Below are positions 8,677-17,742 of a DNA stretch of 64,000 nucleotides, one piece after another. Within the stretch, counting starts at the first letter, position 1. Every line of letters begins with the position of its first letter. This DNA is from Gillisia hiemivivida (GTDB lineage Bacteria; Bacteroidota; Bacteroidia; Flavobacteriales; Flavobacteriaceae): the NCBI RefSeq assembly GCF_007997295.1, contig NZ_VORY01000002.1, positions 346,084-410,083 on the forward strand, read 5' to 3'. The notes under the pieces are model-generated. The model was not told the origin of the DNA and did no database searches. It saw only the letters and a program-made list of their open reading frames with translations. A program made the translations under genes and the position numbers.

Positions 8677-9894
8677 ATGAGCACTTCAAAAATTACATTT
8701 AAAAACAAAGAAGGCATAGACCTAAAAGGGAGTATAGAGTTGCCTGAAAATAGAACACCTCATAATTTTGTTTTATTTGCACATTGTTTTACTTGTAATA
8801 AAAATTTTTTAGCCGTAAAAAATATAAGTGAGGCCTTAACTGCAAAAGGATTTGGTATCCTGAGATTCGATTTTACGGGATTAGGAGAAAGTGATGGGGA
8901 ATTTGCAGATTCTAATTTTTCTGGAAACGTAGAAGATCTTGTTTCTGCTTCTAGTTATCTAGAAGATAATTACAGAGCTCCTTCCTTATTAATTGGCCAT
9001 TCGCTTGGTGGCGCAGCGGTACTGTTTGCCTCAACTTTATTAGATTCGGTAACTGCAGTTGCAACCATTGGAGCACCTTCTCATATTGGACATGTAAAAA
9101 ATCTATTGAAAAATGATGTCGATGATATTCAGAAAAATGGAATCGCAGAAGTAAATATTGGAGGCAGAAACTTCAATATAAAAAAGCAATTTTTAGATGA
9201 TCTAGAAAACAATGATCTTCCAGACATTATTTCAAAATTAGAGAAATCCCTATTAATTCTTCACTCTCCCCAAGATACTATCGTAGGAATTAATAATGCC
9301 GAAGAAATTTATCTTGCTGCCAGACATCCTAAAAGTTTTATCTCTCTTGATGGAGCAGATCATTTATTATCCAATAAAATAGATTCAAATTATGTGGGTG
9401 ATGTTATTGGAACATGGGCAAATAGATATCTTGATATTCCTGTGGAAACTGAATTAAAGTCCAATTTAAATGTCGTTGCACATTTAGGTCCAGAAGGTTT
9501 TACTACACAAATAAAAGCTGGAAGACACAATCTAATAGCCGATGAACCTGAACATTTAGGAGGGAATAATTTTGGACCTAATCCTTACGAATATGTATCT
9601 GCTGGATTAGCCGCATGTACTTCTATGACCATACAGATGTATGCTAAACGAAAAGGTTGGGTGGTAGATTTTGTAGAAACACAAGTTATTTATGGAAGAG
9701 AGCATGCCATTGATTGTGAAAAATGTGAAGAAGAAGGTACTAAAATAGACACTTTTAAACGGGAACTTATAATTAAAGGAGATTTAGATGAAAAACAACG
9801 CAAGCGATTATTAGAGATCGCTAATAAATGTCCTGTTCATAAAACACTACATTCGGAAACACAAATTATTACAAGCTTAGTAGATCAAAAATAA
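8677..9894 (+). CDS. Bifunctional alpha/beta hydrolase / OsmC family protein
   Basis: 405 residues with two domains. Residues 1-255 are an alpha/beta hydrolase with a nucleophile elbow GHSLGG (Ser109), an oxyanion-side HCFTCNK block and a probable catalytic DGADH near 228. Residues about 270-400 are an OsmC-like domain with the two redox cysteines in AACTSMT and KCPVHKTL. OsmC domains reduce organic hydroperoxides through this Cys pair. This fusion is known from several proteobacteria and Bacteroidota. It is cytosolic, and the substrate of the hydrolase half is unknown. Confidence 0.9.
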   Translation: MSTSKITFKNKEGIDLKGSIELPENRTPHNFVLFAHCFTCNKNFLAVKNISEALTAKGFGILRFDFTGLGESDGEFADSNFSGNVEDLVSASSYLEDNYRAPSLLIGHSLGGAAVLFASTLLDSVTAVATIGAPSHIGHVKNLLKNDVDDIQKNGIAEVNIGGRNFNIKKQFLDDLENNDLPDIISKLEKSLLILHSPQDTIVGINNAEEIYLAARHPKSFISLDGADHLLSNKIDSNYVGDVIGTWANRYLDIPVETELKSNLNVVAHLGPEGFTTQIKAGRHNLIADEPEHLGGNNFGPNPYEYVSAGLAACTSMTIQMYAKRKGWVVDFVETQVIYGREHAIDCEKCEEEGTKIDTFKRELIIKGDLDEKQRKRLLEIANKCPVHKTLHSETQIITSLVDQK

Positions 9895-10015
9895 CTAGTT
9901 GAAAATTCCTATTTGGAAAGAAATTATCTGTGTTAAGCAATCCTTAAATCTTTGGAGATTCCTTATTATACAAGTAATTTAGATGAACTCAATGTAAAAC
10001 CAATCTATATTAATT

Positions 10016-10597
10016 ATGAAACGTATTAGTTTAACACTTCTATTTTGTGCATCCCTTTTAATTATTGGATGTAAAAATGACAAAAAAGATAATGATGAAA
10101 ATAAAACTTCCGACACTGAAATGACTCAGGAAAAAGAAGTTGAAGTGAAAAAAGTAAAAATTACTTTAGAACCAAAAAGTGATAGTAAACTATCTGGGAA
10201 TGTTGTTTTCACCCAAGAAAACGGGGAAGTAACTATGACTGCGGTTATCGATGGTTTAGCTGAAGGTATGCATGCAATTCATATTCATGAAAGTGCAGAT
10301 TGTTCTACAAATGATGGATCTTCTGCAGGAGGACACTGGAATCCAACTTTTGAACAACACGGGAAATGGGGTGATGCCTCAGGATATCATAAAGGAGATA
10401 TAGGGAATTTCAAAGTTGATGGTAATGGAAATGGAACTATCACTATGACTACAGATAAATGGTGTATTGGTTGTGATGATGATGCTAAGAACATTATTGG
10501 AAAAGCAGTAATAGTACATGATGGAGTAGACGATTTCACTTCTCAACCATCTGGTGCAGCCGGGACTAGAGTTGGATGTGGTACTATTAAAATGTAA
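10016..10597 (+). CDS. sodC: Cu/Zn superoxide dismutase family lipoprotein
   Basis: 193 residues. A lipoprotein signal ends in LLIIGC (Cys about 19), then a charged linker, then the SodC fold from residue 50. Metal ligands are visible in HAIHIHE and GGHWNP...HG, and zinc-loop residues in HKGDIGNF. The conserved disulfide cysteines (ADC and VGCGTI) and active-site Arg (GTRVGCG) are present. It should dismutate superoxide in the periplasm. It forms a single-gene unit closed by the terminator at 10622. Confidence 0.92.
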   Translation: MKRISLTLLFCASLLIIGCKNDKKDNDENKTSDTEMTQEKEVEVKKVKITLEPKSDSKLSGNVVFTQENGEVTMTAVIDGLAEGMHAIHIHESADCSTNDGSSAGGHWNPTFEQHGKWGDASGYHKGDIGNFKVDGNGNGTITMTTDKWCIGCDDDAKNIIGKAVIVHDGVDDFTSQPSGAAGTRVGCGTIKM

Positions 10598-10621
10598 TGA
10601 TTTTTTTAAGATATTATAATA

Positions 10622-10646
10622 AAAGCAACCTTCGGGTTGCTTTTTC
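10622..10646 (+). terminator. Intrinsic terminator after sodC
   Basis: A near-perfect hairpin with arms AAAGCAACC (10622-10630) and GGTTGCTTT (10635-10643), a TTCG tetraloop and a following T-run. Confidence 0.92.
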
Positions 10647-10692
10647 TATTTTAAGAGAATAATTTTCTATTTTTAAGCACAATTTCAATCCT

Positions 10693-11223
10693 ATGCAACA
10701 AGATAAGTTAATTGAAGAGCTTCAAGCTGGCAACCAAAAAGCCTTTGAGCGCATTTATGAACTTTATTCACACAGTACCTATGGTATCATATATAGTATA
10801 ATAAAAGACACCTCTGTTTCAGAAGAAATACTGCAGGATGTTTTTATTAAAATATGGAATAATGCTTCGAGCTACAACCCCGATAAAGGCCGATTTTTTA
10901 CGTGGGTCCTTAATATTGCAAGGAATGCTTCTATAGATAAAATTAGATCCAAGGATTTTAAAAATAAAAAGCTAAACCTTAAGAGTGATAATTTCGTAGA
11001 TATATTAGAGTCTAAAACTAACTTTTTCGGAACAATCGATGCTATTGGCCTACAAAAATACATTGATGCTCTGGGAGCGACCTGTAAAAGCTTAATAGAC
11101 TTGCTGTTCTTTAAAGGCTATACTCAAAAGGAAACCGCAGAAGAACTTCAAATGCCCTTGGGAACAGTAAAGACAAAGAACAAGGTATGTATTGACAAAT
11201 TACGATCTAAAGTATTACAATAA
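10693..11223 (+). CDS. ECF-type sigma-70 family RNA polymerase sigma factor
   Basis: 176 residues. Region 2 spans about 20-85 (YSHSTYGIIYSIIKD, ILQDVFIKIWNN, FFTWVLNIARNASID) and region 4 about 120-175 (LLFFKGYTQKETAEELQMPLGTVKT). This matches the SigK-like group that pairs with RskA-type anti-sigma factors. Its stop overlaps the start of the anti-sigma gene by one base (TAATG). A -10/-35 replacement promoter could not be assigned. It probably controls an envelope or oxidative stress response; sodC lies just upstream. Confidence 0.9.
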   Translation: MQQDKLIEELQAGNQKAFERIYELYSHSTYGIIYSIIKDTSVSEEILQDVFIKIWNNASSYNPDKGRFFTWVLNIARNASIDKIRSKDFKNKKLNLKSDNFVDILESKTNFFGTIDAIGLQKYIDALGATCKSLIDLLFFKGYTQKETAEELQMPLGTVKTKNKVCIDKLRSKVLQ

Positions 11224-12014
11224 TGGATATTAATAATTATATATCATCTGGTATTCTTGAGCTATATGTATATGGTGCGCTTTCTGAAACAGAGAGTAGA
11301 GAGGTTACCCGAATTTTAAAACAATACCCCGAAATTGAATCTGAAGTAGATGAAATTGAAGAAGCGCTTATTCATCTATCCGCTGCGGTAGCGCCAGCAG
11401 ATGCCGAGAATTTAATACAGGCTATCAAGCAAAAACTTTCCCATAATCCAAAAATGGTAACAATGGAAAGTCGCAGATCTAATATCCCTATGTATATTGG
11501 ATGGGCTGCCAGTTTGCTGTTCTTAATTGGGTTGTTTTTAATGTTCAATAAGAACCAAGAACTTAGAACAGATCTTCAAGCTTTACAAGCAGAGAAAGCA
11601 CAAATGGAAACTCAAATTGCTGAAGCTAGATCTGATGCGGATAAATCTAAAGATCTTCTATCTGTAATAAGAGATAAGGATATTATAAAAGTTCCTTTAG
11701 CTGGGCAAGCCGTTGCTCCAGATGCCTACGCAGCTGCGTATTGGGATAAGAATACAAACATCACCTATATAGATGTGAAAGATCTGCCAGAACCACCAAG
11801 AGGAATGGTATATCAAGTATGGTCTTTACAATTAGAACCATTAACGCCTACAAGTATTGGTATTTTAGATACTTATGAAGAAGACGAAAATAAAATATTC
11901 GCTTTGAAGAATATGAATCCTTCTGAAGCATTTGGTATTACATTAGAACCTGCTGGTGGAAGTAAAACACCAACCATGGAGCAATTGTATACTTTGGGAG
12001 TTGTATCTTCTTAA
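11223..12014 (+). CDS. RskA-like anti-sigma factor
   Basis: 263 residues. The N-terminal cytoplasmic part has the anti-sigma start (SGILELYVYGALSETESREV, about 9-28). One membrane helix lies at about 92-108 (YIGWAASLLFLIGLFLMF). A coiled coil follows (112-140), then a periplasmic RskA-type domain (about 155-263) with PEPPRGMVYQVWSL and AFGITLEPAGGSKTPT. It sequesters the sigma factor encoded immediately upstream, with which it overlaps by one base. The C-terminal domain receives the envelope signal in relatives. Confidence 0.9.
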   Translation: MDINNYISSGILELYVYGALSETESREVTRILKQYPEIESEVDEIEEALIHLSAAVAPADAENLIQAIKQKLSHNPKMVTMESRRSNIPMYIGWAASLLFLIGLFLMFNKNQELRTDLQALQAEKAQMETQIAEARSDADKSKDLLSVIRDKDIIKVPLAGQAVAPDAYAAAYWDKNTNITYIDVKDLPEPPRGMVYQVWSLQLEPLTPTSIGILDTYEEDENKIFALKNMNPSEAFGITLEPAGGSKTPTMEQLYTLGVVSS

Positions 12015-12039
12015 ATACATCTCTCTTACTAAATAAATT

Positions 12040-12086
12040 ATCACCTTTAAGGTCACAAAATGTCGTGATCTTAAAGGTGATTTTCT
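12040..12086 (+). terminator. Terminator after the sigma/anti-sigma operon
   Basis: A long hairpin: a 17-base arm at 12040-12056 pairs with 12065-12081 (one mismatch), and a T-rich tail follows. Confidence 0.85.
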
Positions 12087-12097
12087 TTATTGCAAAT

Positions 12098-12321
12098 TAG
12101 TATTGTCCGGTAAAAAAATTCAGGATTTCGGTGAGGTTAGAAGTAACGTGGATTAAGACTGTTTTCAATGTTTAGGAGCTTGCTAGTGGAACACAGAATT
12201 ATTTTTTCCTTTTTTAAAAATTTGTACAGATTAAAATATTGATTTTCAATTAGTTGAAATGAAGTCTTACGTCTTGAATCTAGCAGCGCAGCGATCTTAT
12301 ATCTTTTGTCGGACGACAATG
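12098..12321. mobile_element. MITE-like element, copy 1
   Basis: A 224-bp non-coding element beginning TAGTATTGTCCGGTAAAA and ending TTTTGTCGGACGACAATG, so its ends form imperfect inverted repeats (ATTGTC-CGG/ACAAAA). It is flanked by a 9-bp direct repeat ATTGCAAAT at 12089-12097 and 12322-12330, a target-site duplication. A second copy is at 25434-25660, about 95% identical with one 3-base indel. There is no transposase, so it needs one supplied from elsewhere. The 9-bp duplication fits IS4-type transposases (inference). Confidence 0.88.
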
Positions 12322-12330
12322 ATTGCAAAT

Positions 12331-12601
12331 ATTTACATACCGGTATAAATGCAAAGAGTCTGCTCCGTTAAGAAACAAACTCTTCACTAACCAACCAAAA
12401 AAATCAAAAAGAATTATTCTGCGAGCAGAATTTAAAATGTAGTAGGGTCACCAATATTTTATTTTAAAGGCAATTCAAATGAATTATTAGCAAAATTACA
12501 TTCGTTAAGCTACCCGCAACAACTCTCTTGTATTATACTTACGAGAATAAATAAGCTACGGTTTTAATTTTTGTGATAATTAACATTTGGTTAGTGAAAA
12601 A
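12331..12601. other. Gene-free stretch next to MITE copy 1
   Basis: The 271 AT-rich bases between the element and the stop of the LytTR regulator hold no open frame of note, no clear hairpin terminator and no RNA gene that I recognise. Confidence 0.5.
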
Positions 12602-13357
12602 TCATCCCAACCATTCCTTAAAGAGTTTCACTCGTTCCCTACTTACAATTAACTGATGCTTATTAAAACAATCCAGTTTTACTTCTAAACGTAAATTGGA
12701 ATAACTTATAATATCTTTGATAGCATTAAGGTTTACGATAAATTTCCTGCTAATCTTAAAGAATTTCTCGGGGTCTAGATCTTTCTCTAATTTTTCTAAG
12801 CTAAGATCTAATAAATAACTTCTATCAGAATTTGTGTGTAAGTAAGTACCCTTATTTTCTGAATAAAAACAACAAACATCATTTACTTCAAAAATCTTTA
12901 AGTGTTGTCCTACCTGAATAGTAAATCTTTTTTTATATTCCCTTTGGTTAGATCGCTGAAACATTTTATGAATGTCTTCTGCTTTTATATAGCCAGAATC
13001 TTTCTCAACTCTATTAGAACGAAATTTATCTACTGCCTCCTTCAACTCTTCATCATCTATTGGTTTCAATAAATAATCTACACTATTCAATTTGAAGGCT
13101 TTCAGCGCATATTCATCATAAGCAGTAGTAAATATAATGGCGCTTTTAATTTCAACATTCTCGAAGATCTCAAAAGACAAACCATCACTTAGTTGAATAT
13201 CTAAAAAAATAAGTTCTGGATGCTCATTGTTCTTAAACCATTCTACAGCTTCAGTTACACTATGTAACATACTTACAACTTCCAGATCTAAACCATTCAG
13301 CATCCTGTTAAGTCTTCTCGCAGACGGTTTTTCGTCTTCTATAATTACTGCTTGCAT
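12602..13357 (-). CDS. LytTR-family response regulator
   Basis: 251 residues. Receiver domain: acidic EDE at 7-9, phospho-acceptor Asp53 in LIFLDIQL, Thr in IIFTTAYDE, Lys in LLKPID near 103. The C-terminal LytTR DNA-binding domain covers about 140-250 (KRFTIQVGQHLKIF, KFFKISRKFIVNLNAI, IVSRERVKLFKEWLG). It is the last gene of a minus-strand operon with a LytS/YehU-like kinase and a 2TM protein, and is the output regulator of that system. The start is ATG at 13357, 16 bases after the 2TM gene. Confidence 0.92.
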   Translation of the reverse strand: MQAVIIEDEKPSARRLNRMLNGLDLEVVSMLHSVTEAVEWFKNNEHPELIFLDIQLSDGLSFEIFENVEIKSAIIFTTAYDEYALKAFKLNSVDYLLKPIDDEELKEAVDKFRSNRVEKDSGYIKAEDIHKMFQRSNQREYKKRFTIQVGQHLKIFEVNDVCCFYSENKGTYLHTNSDRSYLLDLSLEKLEKDLDPEKFFKISRKFIVNLNAIKDIISYSNLRLEVKLDCFNKHQLIVSRERVKLFKEWLG

Positions 13358-13373
13358 TCAACTAATTTTAGTA

Positions 13374-13667
13374 CTATTCCCATCTTTGTTTGTCCTCTTC
13401 CTTCATAAAAGATTTTATCTTTCTTTCTTCCCAATCTTTGTTGAACATAGGATTTATCTGATACGCTTTTAATGCGTCAAATATCAACCCTATCCCCCAT
13501 CCGCCGAGAACCCATAAAAACCAAGGATTTTCCCATTGATTGGAATAGTAATTCACTCCTGCAAGAAGGATGTTAATTACAATATAGCTAAGAAGATGGT
13601 TGTAGAATTTTTTCAATTCTTCTACTCGCTCTTTTGCTCTTTGATAATTATTCTCTGAATTTTTCAT
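13374..13667 (-). CDS. 2TM domain-containing membrane protein
   Basis: 97 residues, almost entirely a 2TM domain: a charged helix (YQRAKERVEELKKFYNHL), two membrane segments (about 24-42 and 48-68) and the end motif NPMFNKDWEERKI. It is clearly a paralogue of the C-terminal tail of the kinase encoded just upstream, two bases away. Small 2TM proteins often accompany LytTR systems in Flavobacteriia. Its role is unknown; a sensing or scaffold part of the same signalling unit is likely. Confidence 0.85.
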   Translation of the reverse strand: MKNSENNYQRAKERVEELKKFYNHLLSYIVINILLAGVNYYSNQWENPWFLWVLGGWGIGLIFDALKAYQINPMFNKDWEERKIKSFMKEEDKQRWE

Positions 13668-13669
13668 CT

Positions 13670-14998
13670 TTAATATTTATTACGTTCCATAAATTCTTTA
13701 ATTTTCTTATCCTCCCAATCCTTCCCAAGTAAAGGATTATAGCCAAATACTTCCATGCCATGAAAAAGCACCCCTATCCCCCACCCAATTGCAGGAAAGA
13801 AAACCCAAGGAAAATCACTTGTAAGCAAATTAAAAATTGCTAAGGCTGGAATAATTACACAATAAGAAGTTAAGTTACCATAGAAACCTTTTAGTTTTGC
13901 AACTTTTTCTTTTGCATTTAAGTAGCTTTTATTTTTATCCCATTCTATTTCTCTTTCCATAACACTTGTTTTTTTAGTTAGTAATGGCAATCTTACTTCG
14001 AAAAAATTTTCAGATTTATTTATTTGCACCTTTCTATTAGTTAACAGACCATACCTTTGCTGAATATTGAACAAGCCAACCTTACTGCCTTTTTCTAATA
14101 TATCTTTTTTCTGAAGGTTGTTTTTTACCACCAATTCATCCTTATCTTCAAAAATCTCTATGTGTAAAGGCTGTTGCGGAGATACTTTGTTGTGCTTAAC
14201 TGCATTTTCCAGTAATAATTGAAGCGATAGAGGAACTACTTTAGCTTCCGCTAAATTTAGCTTTAATGGAATAATACAATTAATCCCGTCTTCAAATCTC
14301 ATTTTGAGGAGAGTTATATAAGTTTTCGCGAATTTTATTTCTTCAGAAAGTTCCACCAGATCTTTATTCTTTTGCTCCAGTACATACCTATATGTTTTGG
14401 ATAAAGAAGTGGTGAATTTTTGAGCAGCACTTGGATTTTCTTCGATTAGAGAAGTCAGAACATTTAAACTATTAAATAGAAAGTGTGGATCTAATTGATT
14501 CTTCAACGCATCAAATTTTGCTGAAGCAGTTCCGGCAATTATTTTTTGTTCAGCAACTCTACCCTCCTGTAAAGCTTTGTAAAAATAAAATAGGTGAAAA
14601 CTAAGAGAAACAATAGCAGTAAAAAGTAATGGAAATAAATAATTTCCTATACGCTCTTTTGCTAAAAATTCATCTAAACTATATATCTTCTCAAAATAAA
14701 CTATGTGTATCATTCGACATATAAAAAAAGTCATTATGGTCAAGACTATACTCCCAGTAACCCCAATTACAACTCTTTGCACTCCCTTTCCTTCCCAATT
14801 AATTCTTTTATTCATAACATGAAAGAAAAGACCATTTACGCTAGTAAGAACAAAACTGTAGAAAAAGTAAATCCCAAAATTAGAGAAGCTCAACAGACCT
14901 TCTAAAGAAGTGGACTTACTAAATATAATATCTATGAAGATTATTATAACAGTGATTATTACACTTATCTTAATTAGTCTGTAAATTAACTTATACAT
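13670..14998 (-). CDS. LytS/YehU-type sensor histidine kinase with fused C-terminal 2TM domain
   Basis: 442 residues from ATG at 14998; a GTG at 15022 would add eight residues. Four membrane helices cover about 10-145. The His_kinase domain has LKNQLDPHFLFNSLN (His172 in ATG numbering), an N-box LLLENAVKHN and a G-box KVGLFNIQQRYG. From about 350 a second module, YLNAKEKVAKLKGFYGNL to NPLLGKDWEDKKIKEF, is a complete 2TM domain like the separate gene that follows. It phosphorylates the LytTR regulator at the operon end. The stimulus is unknown. Confidence 0.88.
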   Translation of the reverse strand: MYKLIYRLIKISVIITVIIIFIDIIFSKSTSLEGLLSFSNFGIYFFYSFVLTSVNGLFFHVMNKRINWEGKGVQRVVIGVTGSIVLTIMTFFICRMIHIVYFEKIYSLDEFLAKERIGNYLFPLLFTAIVSLSFHLFYFYKALQEGRVAEQKIIAGTASAKFDALKNQLDPHFLFNSLNVLTSLIEENPSAAQKFTTSLSKTYRYVLEQKNKDLVELSEEIKFAKTYITLLKMRFEDGINCIIPLKLNLAEAKVVPLSLQLLLENAVKHNKVSPQQPLHIEIFEDKDELVVKNNLQKKDILEKGSKVGLFNIQQRYGLLTNRKVQINKSENFFEVRLPLLTKKTSVMEREIEWDKNKSYLNAKEKVAKLKGFYGNLTSYCVIIPALAIFNLLTSDFPWVFFPAIGWGIGVLFHGMEVFGYNPLLGKDWEDKKIKEFMERNKY

Positions 14999-15205
14999 CG
15001 TTATGTTATTATCTTTTATCACAATTCAAATATCTTTAATAGTATGCTTAGCATAAATATTTATGAACCGAACTGTGAAAATTTTAGGTTGAACTGTATA
15101 AAATCTTATCGAGACCTTAATTCATAGCGCTATTATTTTGTCTTTTAAATAATTCTTAACACTTTAATTTATATCTTCAATATCTAAAACAATCTAACCT
15201 AAATT

Positions 15206-15640
15206 ATGAATATTTTTGAAGCTTTACGTCAGGAACATGAAATCCAAAGAGATCTGGTAAAAAAACTTGTATCCACTCACGGAGATACTCAGGAAAGAAA
15301 GAAAATTTATGAGCAATTAAAACACGAGTTGAAGATACATGCAGATGCAGAAGAAAGACATTTTTATGTCCCCTTAATACAAAAAGATCTTACTCAAGAA
15401 AAAGCCAGACATAGTGTTGCAGAACACCACGAAATGGATGAGCTAATGGAACAACTGGATGATACAGAAATGAGTGCTTCTAATTGGTTAAAAATAGCAA
15501 AAGATCTTGAACATAAGGTTACCCACCACCTGGATGAAGAAGAGCATGAAGTTTTCCAGATGGCCGGAAAAGCACTTACAGAGAAACAAAAGATCTCATT
15601 AGCGTCAGATTATAACAAAGAGATCACGAAAACTAGATAA
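15206..15640 (+). CDS. Hemerythrin HHE-domain protein
   Basis: 144 residues, all helical. The HHE motifs are visible: ALRQEHEIQRDL (about 7-18), HADAEERHFYVPL (about 49-61), VAEHHEMDELM, and VTHHLDEEEHEVF (about 111-123). Together they supply the His and Glu ligands for a di-iron site. It is cytosolic, of unknown exact role; relatives bind oxygen, sense redox or help repair iron centres. It is a single-gene unit closed by a strong hairpin. Confidence 0.88.
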   Translation: MNIFEALRQEHEIQRDLVKKLVSTHGDTQERKKIYEQLKHELKIHADAEERHFYVPLIQKDLTQEKARHSVAEHHEMDELMEQLDDTEMSASNWLKIAKDLEHKVTHHLDEEEHEVFQMAGKALTEKQKISLASDYNKEITKTR

Positions 15641-15663
15641 TTTCGAAATTTTTACTAAAATAT

Positions 15664-15698
15664 AAATCCGCTTCAGTTCAAATTGAAGCGGATTTTCT
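15664..15698. terminator. Bidirectional terminator between hemerythrin and ndh
   Basis: Perfect 12-base arms AAATCCGCTTCA (15664-15675) and TGAAGCGGATTT (15684-15695). A T-run lies on the plus strand, and the convergent ndh gene ends at 15755. Confidence 0.9.
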
Positions 15699-15754
15699 AT
15701 TTGTATCAAGATCCAAAGATTCTTGGCAAACTGAAATTTCTTCAGAAATAAAGA

Positions 15755-17059
15755 TTATAAGGCTTTATCTGATTTAGATTGCTTTTGATTTTCTTTAAAA
15801 GGTCTAATAATTAATCTGGCCGCCTTATCATAATTCACATAATTGTAAACCCAGTTAAAAAAAGTAACCAATCTGTTTCTAAAACCAATTAGAAACCAAA
15901 GGTGCACAAACATCCATATAAACCAGGCAAAGAATCCTCCAAAATTGAACTTTCCGAGATCTACTACTGCTCTATTTCTTCCAACCGTAGCCATTGTGCC
16001 TTTATCGAAATAATCAAAAGGTTCGAGACTTTTATTATCTAAAATATTACGAATGTTTTTAGCAAGGTGCTTTCCTTGTTGAATAGCAGGCTGGGCAACC
16101 ATTGGATGTCCTTTTGGATACTCTTCACTTTCCATGACAGCAATATCTCCAATCGCAAAAATAGTATCGTAGCCTTTAATTTGGTTAAAACGATTTACTT
16201 CGTACCTATTCGCTTTTTCTATAAGAGCTGATGCATTTAAGCCTTGCACAGGAGCACCTGTAACACCTGCACTCCAAATAAATGTATGAGTTTCAAAATT
16301 TTTAGATGTATTAGTAAGAACAAGATCCCCATCATAAGATTTTACCTGTGTATTTAAATGAAGTTGTACACCTAATTCTTCAAGAAATTTAGCTGCTTTT
16401 CTTGAAGAACTCTCACTCATGGGTGGTAATACTCTATCCATTCCTTCTACGAGATGAATTTCCATTTCCGAAGGATCAAGATCTGGATAATCTTTAGCAA
16501 CTATATGATTTCTTAATTCTGCAATTGCTCCACTTAGCTCTACCCCTGTAGGACCAGCGCCGGCAATCACAAAATTTAAAAGTGCTTTTCTTTCTTTAGG
16601 ATCTTTAGTAATTACTGCCTGTTCTAAATTCTCTAAAATAAGACTTCTTATGTTCAAGGCATGCGGAACAGTTTTCATCCACATTCCATTTCGCTCTATA
16701 GTATCGTTCCCGAAGAAATTAGTTCTAGAACCAGTGGCAATCACCAGATAGTCATAAGTAAGTTCTCCAATATTAGATTCAATTATTTTTTTATCAGGAT
16801 CTATTTTAGTGACTTCAGCCATTCTAAAATAACCACGGTCGCTGTCTCTAATTATTTTTCTTAAGGGATAGGCTATAGAATCTGGTTCTAATCCAGATGT
16901 TGATACTTGGTATAAAAGAGGCTGGAAAGTATGATAATTATGCTTGTCTATTAATATAGTTTGAACCTTTAGTTTAAGTAACTTTTTAGCTAAGGAAATT
17001 CCTCCAAATCCTCCTCCTATAATTGCAACACGTGGTAAATTGGTCTTAGGTATATTCAT
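15755..17059 (-). CDS. ndh: Type II NADH:quinone oxidoreductase (NDH-2)
   Basis: 434 residues. The FAD motif is IIGGGFGGISLAKKL (about 13-27). A second dinucleotide motif, FVIAGAGPTGVELSGAIAEL (about 167-186), binds NADH, and the FAIGDIAV block binds FAD. The C-terminal hydrophobic and aromatic-rich segment FFAWFIWMFVHLWFLIGF (about 375-392) is the membrane-anchoring part. It passes electrons from NADH to menaquinone without pumping protons, at the inner face of the cytoplasmic membrane. It forms a single-gene unit. Confidence 0.9.
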   Translation of the reverse strand: MNIPKTNLPRVAIIGGGFGGISLAKKLLKLKVQTILIDKHNYHTFQPLLYQVSTSGLEPDSIAYPLRKIIRDSDRGYFRMAEVTKIDPDKKIIESNIGELTYDYLVIATGSRTNFFGNDTIERNGMWMKTVPHALNIRSLILENLEQAVITKDPKERKALLNFVIAGAGPTGVELSGAIAELRNHIVAKDYPDLDPSEMEIHLVEGMDRVLPPMSESSSRKAAKFLEELGVQLHLNTQVKSYDGDLVLTNTSKNFETHTFIWSAGVTGAPVQGLNASALIEKANRYEVNRFNQIKGYDTIFAIGDIAVMESEEYPKGHPMVAQPAIQQGKHLAKNIRNILDNKSLEPFDYFDKGTMATVGRNRAVVDLGKFNFGGFFAWFIWMFVHLWFLIGFRNRLVTFFNWVYNYVNYDKAARLIIRPFKENQKQSKSDKAL

Positions 17060-17244
17060 TTTTCAAACTATTATTTATTTTATTGTATAAATATATAATA
17101 AGGTAAACTATTATTCACCAATTTATATATCTTCGAAAATAAGAATAATTTAGCTTTTATATAAAAAGCAAGCAGTTTAGATTTTACCCTACTAGATGTA
17201 ACACTGTACAGTATTCAAAGACTAACAATTTGTAAATAGTATCT

Positions 17245-17739
17245 GTGGAGAAAGAATTAGAACATCAGTTTGTAACAAATCTGGAGAGAGACCAGAACAT
17301 TGTTCACAAAATCTGTAGGATTTATACCAATGACCAGGCTTCCCATAACGATCTATTTCAAGAAATAACGATTCAACTCTGGAAGGCATATCCAAAATTT
17401 AGAGGAGATGCAAAATTTAGTACGTGGATGTATCGGGTGGCTTTGAACACCGCCATCACTTTATATCGTAAGAAAAAACGTGGAATTCAGACTCAAGACT
17501 ACGATTCTGTACAATTTAGAATTAAAGTAGATGAATATGATGATGAAACCGAGCAACGTTTGTCACTAATGTACAATGCAGTAAAAGAATTAAATGATAT
17601 AGATAAAGCCTTAGTATTTCTATATCTAGAAGACAAAAATTATAAAGAAATCTCTGAAACAATGGGTATTAGTGAGGTGAATGCACGAGTGAAGATGAAT
17701 AGAGTGAAAACTAAATTAAAAAAAATATTAAATCCGTAA
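17245..17739 (+). CDS. Sigma-70 family RNA polymerase sigma factor
   Basis: 164 residues from GTG at 17245; there is no earlier ATG in frame. Region 2 (about 20-75: DQASHNDLFQEITIQLWKAY, KFSTWMYRVALNTAI) and region 4 (about 105-160: LNDIDKALVFLYLEDKNYKEISETMGISEVNARVKMNRVK) are clear. It differs from the factor at 10.7 kb, being of the type usually followed by a small membrane protein, as here three bases downstream. The signal and targets are unknown. Confidence 0.88.
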   Translation: MEKELEHQFVTNLERDQNIVHKICRIYTNDQASHNDLFQEITIQLWKAYPKFRGDAKFSTWMYRVALNTAITLYRKKKRGIQTQDYDSVQFRIKVDEYDDETEQRLSLMYNAVKELNDIDKALVFLYLEDKNYKEISETMGISEVNARVKMNRVKTKLKKILNP

Positions 17740-17742
17740 AGT

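Noticed and set aside
12137..12328. A 63-codon open frame on the minus strand inside MITE copy 1
   Set aside because: It spans the inverted end of the element, is not conserved as an open frame in copy 2 and has no recognisable domain; it is a chance frame in AT-rich repeat DNA.
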